Shown: positions 56,073 to 64,000, numbered from the stretch's first letter. The stretch is DNA of 64,000 nt from JBGAHD01 sp044226395 (GCA_044226395.1 JBGAHD010000001.1:1240001-1304000); one strand, 5' to 3'. Translations and numbers: made by a program. Notes: generated from the sequence alone by a model not told the origin.

Positions 56073-56651
56073 GTGAACAGCAGCCCGCCCAGCGAAATCA
56101 CGCAATGGCTCGACGCCGCGCGCGCCGGTGACGCGCAGGCCTACGACCTCGCCGTGCGCGCGCTCTATCAGGACCTGCGCCGCCTGGCTGGCGCGTTGGC
56201 GCGTGGCGGCACGCTCAATCCGACGGGTCTGGTGCACGAGGTCTATCTCAAGCTCTCGGCCAACGGCGCGGTGCCGATCAATCGTCAGCACTTCATGCTG
56301 CTGGCGGCGCGCGCGATGCGGCAAGTGCTGTCCAATCACGCGCGCGATCATCTGGCGCTCAAGCGCGGCGGCGGCGCCACGCACGTCGACGCCGATCATG
56401 CCGAGGCGCAGGCCGTGGGCATCGATTCGGAAGCCGAACAACTGGTCGGCCTGGATCAATGCATGGAAGCCTTGCACCGCATCGACCCGGTCCTGGTGCA
56501 ACTGGTCGAGTGCCGCGTTTTCGCCGGCTACACCGAGACCGAGGCCGCCGAGGCCACGGGCCTGTCGCTGCGCACCGCGCAGCGTCTCTACGCCGACGCG
56601 CGCGCGCACTTGGCGCGCATCTGGGACAACGCCGCCGGTGCCCATCCCTGA
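56073..56651 (+). CDS. ECF sigma factor (TIGR02999-like), kinase-associated
   Basis: A 192-residue extracytoplasmic-function sigma factor. Region 2 (25-95) has LNPTGLVHEVYLKLSANGAV and the RQHFMLLAARAMRQVLSNHA helix for -10 recognition. Region 4 (130-185) has the helix-turn-helix YTETEAAEATGLSLRTAQRL. In region 2.2 the acidic residues normally contacting core polymerase (D-x-E-D) are replaced by Asn-Pro-Thr-Gly, with Thr51 in the middle, as in sigma factors activated by threonine phosphorylation. No anti-sigma gene is adjacent; instead its 3' end overlaps a serine/threonine kinase gene by 14 bases. The start is GTG at 56073. Confidence 0.88.
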   Translation: MNSSPPSEITQWLDAARAGDAQAYDLAVRALYQDLRRLAGALARGGTLNPTGLVHEVYLKLSANGAVPINRQHFMLLAARAMRQVLSNHARDHLALKRGGGATHVDADHAEAQAVGIDSEAEQLVGLDQCMEALHRIDPVLVQLVECRVFAGYTETEAAEATGLSLRTAQRLYADARAHLARIWDNAAGAHP

Positions 56652-59367
56652 CTGGTTCTTTCGCGAAGGCGGCGTGCTCGCGGGCGACTTCGCCACGCGC
56701 CTGCTCGACGGCGCGAACGAGCACCTGCCGCCCGACACCCGCCTGGGCGCTTTCGCCATCGAACGCGAGATCGGCCGTGGCGGCCAGGCCGTGGTCTATC
56801 TGGCGTATCGCGCCGATGGCGCCTATCAACAACGCGTGGCGATCAAGCTGGCGCTCGCGCAGGCGCAGCGCGGTGATTTCAGTCGCGAGCGGCAATTGCT
56901 CGCCGAACTCAAGCATCCCCATCTCGCGCGCCTGATCGATGGCGGCGAGCACGCGGGCCGACCGTGGTTCGCGATGGATTTCGTCGACGGCCCGAGCATC
57001 GACCGCCATTGCACCGAGCAACGACTGCCGCGCGCGCGACGCATCGCGCTGTTCCTGCAAGTGTGCGCGGCGGTGAGCTTCGCGCATCAGCGGCTGCTCG
57101 TCCATCGCGACATCAAGCCGTCCAATGTGCTGGTCGACGCGGACGAGACACCGCGCCTGCTCGACTTTGGTATCGCCGCGCTGCTCACGCGCGACGGCGT
57201 GGACGACGCGCGTCCCGCGTATACGCCTGCCTTCGCGAGTCCCGAACAGAAGCGCGGCGAGTCGGTGGGACCGGCCTCGGATCAATATCAACTCGCGCTG
57301 CTGCTGCGACGGATGCTGTTGGACTCGCCTTCCGCGGCGACCGCCATGCCGACGTCGACACTGGCGACCGCGGTGATGTCGCCCGGTGCCGCCGTCGCCG
57401 AAAACACTTCATCTTCATCGCCGACGAAAGACGAAGACGATTTCGACGACGATCTACGCGCCATCCTCGCGCAAGCACAGCAGGACGCGCCGGAAGCGCG
57501 CTACGGCTCGGTCGCCGAGTTCGCCGACGATCTGCGCCGCTACCTCGCGCATCAACCGGTGCGCGCGCGTCGACACACGCCGTGGTATTTGCTGCGTTGT
57601 CTCGCGCGTCGTCATCCATGGCGATTGGCCGCCGGCGTGCTGGCCTTCCTCGGCGTGGTCGCGATGCTGAGCTTCTTCACCTGGCGCCTGGCGCGCGAAC
57701 GCGACATCAGCCGCGCCGAAGCCGCGCGCGCCGAAGCGACGAAGGACTTTCTGATCGCGCTATTCCGCGACGGCGACCCCACGCGCGGCAGCGATCCCAA
57801 CATCACCGCGCGGGAGTTGATGCAGGCGGGCGCCGCGCGCGTCGAAGCCGACACCGATCTGCCGACCGACGTGCGCGATGAACTGGTGCGTCTGCTCGCC
57901 GACGTTCAGATGCATTTGGGCGACGCCACGGCCGCCGCCGAGTTGATCGGCAAGCTCAGTCCCGGTCAGATCTCGCCCGACGAATTGGCCGAATTCCAGG
58001 GCCGCCTCGCCATGATTCGCGGTGAACCGAAAGAAGCGGTTCGTCTGTTGATGCAGGCCACGGCCCTGCACGACACCGCCAAGCGCCAGCTCCTGCTCGC
58101 GCGCTCGCAGAGCGATGCCGGCGAAACCCAGGCCGCGATGGCGCGACTGAGCCGTCTGCTTGAACACGACGCCACGCTCACCGACGGCGTGGCCTCGAGC
58201 GCGTGGATCGATCGCGGCGTGATGCACTGGCGCGACGGCAAGCCGGTCGAGGCCATCGCCGATTTCGATCGCGCGCTCGCGCGCATTCGCGCCAGCGACA
58301 CTGCGATCACGCCCGTCGCGGTGCAAATCAACAAGGGCCTAGCGTTGATCGATCTGGCGCGCTTCGACGACGCGCTCACGCAGCTGGCCGAAGCCGAGCG
58401 CGATCTCGCGCGTTTTCCCAACTTCAAGCATCAGTATTTGATCATGCAGAACCGTGGCATGGCCTTGCTGCGCAAAGGCGAGGTCAATGCCGCGCGCGAT
58501 GTCTGGCAGCAACTGCTGGAACTCGTCGATCAGGGCGTCAATCCGGGCATCGAGGCCTCGACCGTGCACAACCTCGCCGCGGTCGACGATCGACTGGGCG
58601 ATCCGGTCGGATCAATCGCGTTCTCGTTGCGCGCGCAACGCTTGCGCGAAGCGCTGGGCGATGCGCCGGCCGCGCTGTCCTCGCACATCAATGTGCTGGC
58701 CAAGCTGTACTCGCTTGGCATGGCGCGCGAAGTGCAGGACATGGCCAACCGCGCCGTCGAGCGCGCGCAGGCCATGAGCCGGCCCGACCTCGCCGCGCGT
58801 GCGCGTCTGGCTGGCGTGCACGGTGTATGCGCCACGACGCCCGCGTCCTGCGTGGCCGCATTGCAAGCGAGCGCGCGGGAGTTCGCCGAGCAGAACAATC
58901 AGGTCAAGTATCTCGAAGTGCTGGAGAAGATCGCCAACTACGCGTTTGAGTATCGCGATCAGGCTGGGCTCGAACGCGCCGCGCGGGACTTCGCGCGAGC
59001 CACGTCCAAGGCACGCACGGCAGACACCGAGGGCACCTTGCGCGTGTTCGAGGCACTGCGTGATCGTGATATCGAACGACTGCGAGCCCTCGCGGAGACT
59101 TCGACTGTCGCGCGCCGCGCCCTCGTCTTGATGGCCCTCGATCGCGGCGACATCAAGACCGCGCGCGCGCAACTGGCGTTGATGCCCGAGGAACTCACTG
59201 ATCGTTACTGGCTGCTACGCGAACGAGTCGCCCGCGGTATCGGCGATGCCAAGGACGCCGAACTCGCGCGCGATACGCGAGACTCGGCGCGCGCTCGCGT
59301 CAAGGCCCTGCTCGACGCGGCCGACACCGCGCCGCTGCCCGCGGCCAAGTCTCCCGCCGCCCCGTGA
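56638..59367 (+). CDS. Membrane serine/threonine kinase with TPR-like domain
   Basis: A 909-residue Hanks-type kinase. The N-terminal kinase domain (about 38-310) has the glycine loop IGRGGQAVVYLAY, Lys70 (RVAIKL), HRD at 156-158 (LVHRDIKPSNVL), DFG at 176-178 and SPEQKRGE. An insert near 240-275 is Ser/Thr- then Asp/Glu-rich (TSSSSPTKDEDDFDDD). A single transmembrane helix lies at 330-351 (LAAGVLAFLGVVAMLSFFTW). The 550-residue C-terminal region is made of TPR-like helices, predicted outside the inner membrane. The GTG start lies inside the sigma gene, implying coupling and that the kinase controls the sigma factor. Confidence 0.9.
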   Translation: MPIPDWFFREGGVLAGDFATRLLDGANEHLPPDTRLGAFAIEREIGRGGQAVVYLAYRADGAYQQRVAIKLALAQAQRGDFSRERQLLAELKHPHLARLIDGGEHAGRPWFAMDFVDGPSIDRHCTEQRLPRARRIALFLQVCAAVSFAHQRLLVHRDIKPSNVLVDADETPRLLDFGIAALLTRDGVDDARPAYTPAFASPEQKRGESVGPASDQYQLALLLRRMLLDSPSAATAMPTSTLATAVMSPGAAVAENTSSSSPTKDEDDFDDDLRAILAQAQQDAPEARYGSVAEFADDLRRYLAHQPVRARRHTPWYLLRCLARRHPWRLAAGVLAFLGVVAMLSFFTWRLARERDISRAEAARAEATKDFLIALFRDGDPTRGSDPNITARELMQAGAARVEADTDLPTDVRDELVRLLADVQMHLGDATAAAELIGKLSPGQISPDELAEFQGRLAMIRGEPKEAVRLLMQATALHDTAKRQLLLARSQSDAGETQAAMARLSRLLEHDATLTDGVASSAWIDRGVMHWRDGKPVEAIADFDRALARIRASDTAITPVAVQINKGLALIDLARFDDALTQLAEAERDLARFPNFKHQYLIMQNRGMALLRKGEVNAARDVWQQLLELVDQGVNPGIEASTVHNLAAVDDRLGDPVGSIAFSLRAQRLREALGDAPAALSSHINVLAKLYSLGMAREVQDMANRAVERAQAMSRPDLAARARLAGVHGVCATTPASCVAALQASAREFAEQNNQVKYLEVLEKIANYAFEYRDQAGLERAARDFARATSKARTADTEGTLRVFEALRDRDIERLRALAETSTVARRALVLMALDRGDIKTARAQLALMPEELTDRYWLLRERVARGIGDAKDAELARDTRDSARARVKALLDAADTAPLPAAKSPAAP

Positions 59368-59888
59368 ACCCCGCGGAACACCTCCGCCCCGCCACGCTGG
59401 CGGATTTCGAGGGCGTGTTCGCGATTCACGGGCATCCCGAAGTCGCGTCCACCTTGAGTGGACGTGCCATTCCTCGCGAGAGCTTTCGATTCCTGTTCGA
59501 CGACATGCTGGCCACGCGCGATCTGTTCGTGTTCGAGCGTGATGGCGAGATCATCGGCTTCTTCCGGCTGTCGCGCCATCCCGCGCGAATGCAACCCACG
59601 GCCTACCTTGGCACGGTCGCGATCACGCCCGCCCTGCGCGGCACCGGCGCGGCTCGCCGCATGATCGCCCTCGCGATTGAACAGGCCGAGCAGGCGGGTT
59701 ACGAAGCCATGGAATTGCTGGTCAACAGTACGAACCCGCGAGCCTTCGCGTTCTATCGCGCGCAGGGATTCGAGATCATCGCGCGACGTCCGCGGGAGAT
59801 CGAAGCGTCTCCCGCGTCGGACGAAGAATGGACGATGCGGCGCGTGCTTCGAGCGCTGAATCCACGCACCGACTCACCGCAAGCGTGA
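59364..59888 (+). CDS. GNAT-family N-acetyltransferase
   Basis: A 174-residue acetyltransferase. The acetyl-CoA-binding region reads LGTVAITPALRGTGAARRMI, with the downstream ELLVNSTNPRAFAFYRAQGF strand typical of GNATs acting on small molecules or protein N-termini. The N-terminus (HLRPATLADFEGVFAIHGHP) is standard. The GTG start overlaps the kinase stop (GTGA), so it is translated with the sigma/kinase pair. The substrate is unknown. Confidence 0.88.
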   Translation: MNPAEHLRPATLADFEGVFAIHGHPEVASTLSGRAIPRESFRFLFDDMLATRDLFVFERDGEIIGFFRLSRHPARMQPTAYLGTVAITPALRGTGAARRMIALAIEQAEQAGYEAMELLVNSTNPRAFAFYRAQGFEIIARRPREIEASPASDEEWTMRRVLRALNPRTDSPQA

Positions 59889-59928
59889 TGCGCTTCTCGC
59901 TCACTTCTGGCGCGTCCGTCCGCAACGA

Positions 59929-61407
59929 CTACTCGAACGAATCAGCGAAAACCCGCTGAAGATCGAAGTCGATCAACAGATCCATATTCACCACGGCATT
60001 CGGATAGCCTGACGCCAGATCGCGCGTCGAGAAGCGGATCGTGTTGTCGCCATCGACCAACTCGTTCAACGGCAGATCGATGGCGTGATTCATCGCGCCG
60101 CCTTGACCGGCCTCGTTCTGGATCATGGCGATCTCGCCGGCCGTGAACGGACGCTCGTGATTGGGATGATTGTTGATCTTGTAGATCAAGCGCGACGTAG
60201 GCTGCGGCACCAGATTGAAGCCCCAGTTCTGGTAGTAGCCCGTCATCACCAAGCGCGCGCGCGTGGCATTGGCGAGCGACACGTTTTGAAACGTGAACGG
60301 CACGCTCAGTTGCGCGGGATCATTGGGAATCAGATAGGCGATCGTCCGCCCAGGTTGCTGCACGGTGATGACCTGATTGTTGGCGTCGCGGTACTCCTCT
60401 TGAAAGGTGTAGGCGACATTGGAGTCCGGAATCTCGTATTCGCGCGTGGTATCGATGCGCGGGCCGTCGAAGCCGATGTTGTCCCAATACGTATTCCACG
60501 ACCGCAGCGGAACCGGCGTTCCGTAATCCTCGCCCGAGTATTTCCACGTCGCGTGATTGTGCGACAGCAGATGCACATAGGCCCGCGTGAACGGCAAGGG
60601 CGTGGCGAAGGTCAATCGACCGTGATCGACCGCGGTCGGAAAGTTCACGCCATCGTCGGAATAGGCACTGACATCGACCGCGAGCTGCGTTTGCGACAAG
60701 CGGATCTCGACATGATTGAGTCGCCCGCGCTGAATCGGCAGTGGCGGACTCACGGTGAAGTTGTGCGTGTCCACCGTCGCGTAGTCGCGCACTTCATAAA
60801 CATCGACGAAGGACGAGAACGGATTCGCGCCCATGAAGGTGATGATCAAGCCATTGCGCGGATTCGGCCCGCGCCCATTGATGTCCCAGTTCGCGGTCGG
60901 CGCCGGATCGTCGCTGATGACCACGCTGATGTAGCCCAGTAAGAAGTTACTCGCCAGATCCGCGTCGAACACCAGCTTGCCCGTGCGATTGGCGAAATCG
61001 AAGGGCTGACGAATACGCAGCGTGTTGACGCCGTAGTTCTGACTGCCCGTCGCCACCACGAGATGACGCGTCATGCGCGCGTTCGGTTCGCAGATCACCG
61101 TGTCCTGCGTCACGGACTGATACGCGGGCAATCCGGAACGACAACTCGCGGGTTCGCCAATATCGCGACCAATCTCCGCATCACGCACCCACATCGGAAC
61201 ATCGCCGCCCGTAGCCAGCGAATGCACCAAACGCGACTCGCTGAAACGCAATCGACTCAACTCACCCGCACGTCCGCGCTCATTGATCGGCGCCGGGCCA
61301 CTCTCGAACGTTTCGCAGAACGCGGGATTGGTCATCCCGCACGATTGCGCGTAAGCGCCGCCACTGAGCAGACTCAGCGCGACGAAGAGGCCTCGCAGAT
61401 AGTTCAT
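59929..61407 (-). CDS. Large secreted protein with '-FADSFE' C-terminus
   Basis: A 492-residue protein with a signal peptide ending AYA (residue 20), then QSCGMTNPAFCETFESG, a cysteine-containing start common in secreted proteins. The middle (about 115-320) is beta-rich and may be a concanavalin-like lectin/glucanase fold (GKLVFDADLASNFLLGYISV, LNHVEIRLSQTQLAVDVSAY, WNTYWDNIGFDGP). The C-terminal domain (340-480) is also beta-rich. It ends IDFDLQRVFADSFE, a short acidic tail I have seen on other secreted proteins of this order. No catalytic site is recognised. Confidence 0.72.
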   Translation of the reverse strand: MNYLRGLFVALSLLSGGAYAQSCGMTNPAFCETFESGPAPINERGRAGELSRLRFSESRLVHSLATGGDVPMWVRDAEIGRDIGEPASCRSGLPAYQSVTQDTVICEPNARMTRHLVVATGSQNYGVNTLRIRQPFDFANRTGKLVFDADLASNFLLGYISVVISDDPAPTANWDINGRGPNPRNGLIITFMGANPFSSFVDVYEVRDYATVDTHNFTVSPPLPIQRGRLNHVEIRLSQTQLAVDVSAYSDDGVNFPTAVDHGRLTFATPLPFTRAYVHLLSHNHATWKYSGEDYGTPVPLRSWNTYWDNIGFDGPRIDTTREYEIPDSNVAYTFQEEYRDANNQVITVQQPGRTIAYLIPNDPAQLSVPFTFQNVSLANATRARLVMTGYYQNWGFNLVPQPTSRLIYKINNHPNHERPFTAGEIAMIQNEAGQGGAMNHAIDLPLNELVDGDNTIRFSTRDLASGYPNAVVNMDLLIDFDLQRVFADSFE

Positions 61408-61793
61408 GACGGGCGAAGTTCCTGAGTGAAATGAAGAAGCGATGCGTTATCGCGAAGCCGGGCCCTGCATGAGCCCTTGTCGCGAACCTTGTCTCGAGAC
61501 AACCCCAATCGCCGCATCGCGCCACGGCCGCCGCACTCTAAGGCCCCCGCGCCCTGCGTTTGTGCGACGCGAGTCATTGTTTATGGATTGGCCGGCTCCG
61601 CGGCGTTGACAGAACTGGACATCGGACTTTGCGAGTTGCCTTGATCTTCGCCTTGGCCCGGCAGCGGGGAGCATCGTTGACGCGACCGTGCTGACCGGCG
61701 CGCTTTGTGCCGATGTTGACTATCGGAGTTCTGCCCGTTGACGCGACCGCGCCCCGCGCCTAGCGTGCGTCCCATCCAAGTGCTGGGAAGCGC
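61408..61793. promoter_or_regulatory. Divergent regulatory region with a perfect palindrome
   Basis: 386 bases without a gene. TTGACG (61738-61743), 17 bp, TAGCGT (61761-61766) is a good promoter for the plus-strand gene, with +1 near 61773. TTGTCTCGAGACAA (61489-61502) is a perfect 14-base palindrome. On the minus strand TAGAGT (61540-61535) could be a -10 for the secreted protein gene, about 130 bases from its start. Confidence 0.5.
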
Positions 61794-62720
61794 ATGGTGA
61801 GAACTCTCGGTGCATTTGCCTTGTTCGCGCTCATGGCCGTTGCGGCGATTCTGGCCTTGATGGGGTACGTCGATCGAACGAGCGAGGTTAGGCGGGCGTC
61901 CGCATTGTCCGCGGGTGAGGTCATGCCACCTCCCGCGACGAGCACAGAGTTCCGGTTGCGGCTACCGCCAGAGTCTTCGCGGATTGAATCCAAGCTCGAC
62001 GTTACGCCACCGCACCTTCGCGCTTCCGCAAAGCTCAACGCCACGACGCGGCGCGCGTCGACGGGATCTCAGTCCCTGCCTGACCTGCCCGTCGATCAAC
62101 TGATCACGCTCAATCGCGAGCGCGCCTTTAAGGGCGATGCTCAGGCTGCCTATGAGATCGGTGCCGCGCTGTGGCAATGCCAACGACTGCCCGTGCGCGA
62201 ACGCGAGCTCGCGCGTGGAAAGCCCGCCAACGACACGGTCGACCTCTACGAGCAATCCGTTCAAAGCGCTGAACGCTGGCTCGATCGCTGCGAGAACATC
62301 GGCGTGGCGGAGCTCTCGCAGACGCTGCCTTGGATCGAGCTTGCCGCTCAGAACGGCAGCGTCGAGGCGATGCTGCTATACGGCACCGCCGCCATTGGCG
62401 AACTCACACCGGAGGAAATGTTGGCCGATCCCGCGTCGTTGATCGATCGCAGGCAGCGCTCGATGCAATACCTGTTTGCCGCGGTGAACCACGGCTCGAC
62501 ATCGACACTTTCCGACATCGCTCACGTCTATCGCCGAGGCACCCTGGTCAAGGCCGACCCCGTGCTCGCCTATGCCTATGAGATCGCCTACTTCGACACC
62601 GGTCCTCGGACGCCTTACGCGCAACCGATGCTCGACTACTTCAGCCAAGGCCTGAGCGAGCAGGAGCGCGTTCGCGCGCGAGCGCTGGCCACGCGAATCG
62701 TTAGGGCCTGCTGTGATTGA
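61794..62720 (+). CDS. Membrane-anchored Sel1-like repeat protein, copy 1
   Basis: A 308-residue protein with one N-terminal hydrophobic segment (5-25, LGAFALFALMAVAAILALMG), acting as anchor or uncleaved signal, then a Pro/Ser/Arg-rich stalk (30-90). The globular part (95-308) has Sel1-like helices: GDAQAAYEIGAALWQCQRLP, WIELAAQNGSVEAMLLYGTA and MQYLFAAVNHGSTSTLSDIA. Cysteine pairs and a terminal RACCD are shared with the next gene. Function unknown; Sel1 repeats usually mediate protein-protein contact. Confidence 0.75.
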   Translation: MVRTLGAFALFALMAVAAILALMGYVDRTSEVRRASALSAGEVMPPPATSTEFRLRLPPESSRIESKLDVTPPHLRASAKLNATTRRASTGSQSLPDLPVDQLITLNRERAFKGDAQAAYEIGAALWQCQRLPVRERELARGKPANDTVDLYEQSVQSAERWLDRCENIGVAELSQTLPWIELAAQNGSVEAMLLYGTAAIGELTPEEMLADPASLIDRRQRSMQYLFAAVNHGSTSTLSDIAHVYRRGTLVKADPVLAYAYEIAYFDTGPRTPYAQPMLDYFSQGLSEQERVRARALATRIVRACCD

Positions 62721-63684
62721 TCACTCTTCAAGTACGTTGCCGCCGTCGCGGGCTATCGGGTCGCGATCGGTTCTCGCTTGGTCGATCGCGATAATCGTCG
62801 CGATCGCCATCCTCACCTCGCTGATCGGTGCGCAAGGTCAGGCGCGACTGCGCACTTTGGTCGAGCGACGACCTCACCCGACCACGCTGATCGCCGAGCG
62901 CGGAACAAACGATCTCCGACCAGCGCGTTCTTCAAGCGCAGGCACGCCCCTTCGCCCACTCGACACGACGCCGCCCCACGTTCGTGCCGTCGGACGTGGC
63001 ATTGGCCCGCGCGTTCCACGCGAGCCGGAATCGCAGGATCTGCCCAATCTGCAGGTAGATGAATTGATCGCAAGCAATCGCGATCGGGCGCTGCGGGGCG
63101 ATGCGCGCGCCGCCTACGAAATCGGCGCGGCGCTGTGGCGATGCCAACGGCTGACGAAGACCGAACAGGATCTGACTCGGCTCGGCGGATCACCCGCGCG
63201 GGAAGCCATGCGTCAGGCCTATCTCCGCGACTTGCAGCAGTGGCTCGACCGCTGCCAGCGCATCGGCACGGCCGAGTTGTCGCAGACACTCGACTGGATA
63301 GGACTCGCGGCGCGCAACGGCAGCGTGCTTGCCATGCACCTCTATCGCATGGCGTCCCTGGGAGATCTGACGGCCGAAGAAATGCTGGCCGATCCGATCG
63401 CGCTTGAACGCTATCGCGAGCGATCCTTGAACTATCTCTTCGCCGCGGTCAATGCCGGGGACTCGAACACCTTGCTTGAACTTGCCGACGTCTATCGACG
63501 CGGAGTACTGGCGACAGCAGACCCCACCCTGGCATATGCCTATGCGCTGGACTATTTTGAAACTGGCGAACCCACCGACCTCGCCCGCGCGCTGTTGAAT
63601 CAATTCGGCAAGAACCTGAGCGACACGCAGAGGTCTCGGGGGCGTCAACTCGCTGATCAGATCCTCCACGCGTGCTGTCAATGA
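62713..63684 (+). CDS. Membrane-anchored Sel1-like repeat protein, copy 2
   Basis: A 323-residue paralogue of the preceding gene, starting at a GTG inside it (eight-base overlap). The hydrophobic anchor is at 22-40 (VLAWSIAIIVAIAILTSLIG). Conserved blocks include ARAAYEIGAALWRCQRL, QWLDRCQRIGTAELSQTLDW, LTAEEMLADP and ELADVYRRGVL, and it ends in HACCQ. The start codon GTG was chosen because it gives a full anchor and coupling to copy 1. Confidence 0.75.
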   Translation: MIDHSSSTLPPSRAIGSRSVLAWSIAIIVAIAILTSLIGAQGQARLRTLVERRPHPTTLIAERGTNDLRPARSSSAGTPLRPLDTTPPHVRAVGRGIGPRVPREPESQDLPNLQVDELIASNRDRALRGDARAAYEIGAALWRCQRLTKTEQDLTRLGGSPAREAMRQAYLRDLQQWLDRCQRIGTAELSQTLDWIGLAARNGSVLAMHLYRMASLGDLTAEEMLADPIALERYRERSLNYLFAAVNAGDSNTLLELADVYRRGVLATADPTLAYAYALDYFETGEPTDLARALLNQFGKNLSDTQRSRGRQLADQILHACCQ

Positions 63685-63797
63685 AAAAACGGACTGCGTT
63701 CATGGCGAGAACCGCCACCGCGAGAACAAATGCCGCCGCGCTGACACACCCTCATTTGCGTGAAACGGGCGAGTTCGTACTTCCACCCATTTGCGGC

Positions 63798-63803
63798 TAG
63801 GAT
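63798..63803 (+). promoter_or_regulatory. TAGGAT -10-like box for the last gene
   Basis: TAGGAT with predicted +1 near 63810, about 72 bases upstream of the ATG at 63882. Confidence 0.25.
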
Positions 63804-63881
63804 GCAGTCCGATGGCCTCACCGACCCGCCTCGCGCGGATCGACGACCGTCGATTGGACTCATAACCATAATGGAGGGCTC

Positions 63882-64000
63882 ATGGATAGCTCGCGTTTCA
63901 TTTCTTTCAAGAATCTGATGTGGACGATGGTGCTTTTGTTCGTGACTCACTCGGCCCAAGCGCATTTCTTTGGCGAGGGTCACTACGCCGTGGTCGGTGG
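63882..64000 (+). CDS. Exported protein, N-terminal fragment
   Basis: Only 39 codons are inside the window. They encode a signal peptide (hydrophobic WTMVLLFVTH, cleavage after AQA near residue 27) and the start of a mature protein (HFFGEGHYAVVG). A GGAGGG Shine-Dalgarno lies three bases before the ATG. The family cannot be told from this part. Confidence 0.6.
   Translation, partial: MDSSRFISFKNLMWTMVLLFVTHSAQAHFFGEGHYAVVG

Overview
The window is one continuous stretch of a very GC-rich bacterial chromosome. Gene content and synteny point to a gammaproteobacterium of the Xanthomonadales (Lysobacterales), possibly near Rhodanobacteraceae. The indicators are gyrA beside mtnA, a PilH-type regulator, a YtrA-type GntR/ABC operon, sucA-sucB-lpd, an ECF sigma factor paired with a TPR serine/threonine kinase, and secreted proteins ending in a short '-FADSFE' tail. 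I see no rRNA, tRNA, CRISPR array, transposase or prophage gene, and base composition is even throughout. Lineage is inferred from content only; no search was run.

Layout. 1-5.2 kb: a truncated UDP-glucose dehydrogenase, a large secreted protein with two lamin-tail-like modules, a nucleotidyltransferase-fold protein and an exported FKBP isomerase. 5.4-7.8 kb: a first ATP sulfurylase-APS kinase fusion converging on a glutathione peroxidase. 7.9-10.5 kb: a four-gene operon (small exported protein, YtrA-like repressor, ABC ATPase, ABC permease) behind a strong sigma70 promoter that overlaps a near-perfect palindrome. 10.6-16.5 kb, minus strand: a multidomain secreted esterase, a proline-rich exported protein and fumC. 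16.8-20.4 kb: purB, a RoxA-like ribosomal oxygenase and a GNAT/PLD-like fusion, all overlapping. 20.6-26.1 kb: sucA-sucB-lpd. 26.2-33.4 kb: small housekeeping and stress genes (quinone oxidoreductase, PilH, CbpA-like DnaJ, Hsp20, peroxiredoxin, GST, LysE exporter, LMW-PTP-like protein, MocR regulator). 33.4-39.8 kb, minus strand: gyrA, mtnA, a DUF1801 protein and an ABC exporter.

39.8-43.4 kb holds an unassigned protein and two tandem Sel1-repeat/prolyl-4-hydroxylase fusions. 43.6-52.5 kb is the assimilatory sulfate locus: cysJ, cysI, cysH, a second ATP sulfurylase-APS kinase fusion, a CysB-type regulator on the opposite strand, and cysG. Together these encode sulfate activation to PAPS, reduction to sulfite and sulfide, and siroheme supply for CysI. 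52.6-64 kb is more lineage-specific: a DUF3011 protein, secreted proteins of unknown function, MmcQ/YjbR, a small iron-permease-family protein, DUF2726, the ECF sigma/kinase/GNAT cassette, two tandem Sel1-like membrane proteins and the start of another exported protein.

DNA-level signals that stand out are the YtrA-type operator and promoter, a sigma32-like promoter before hsp20, perfect hairpin terminators at several gene ends, and four genes whose start codon lies exactly six bases after a TANNNT hexamer with no Shine-Dalgarno sequence, which suggests leaderless transcripts.
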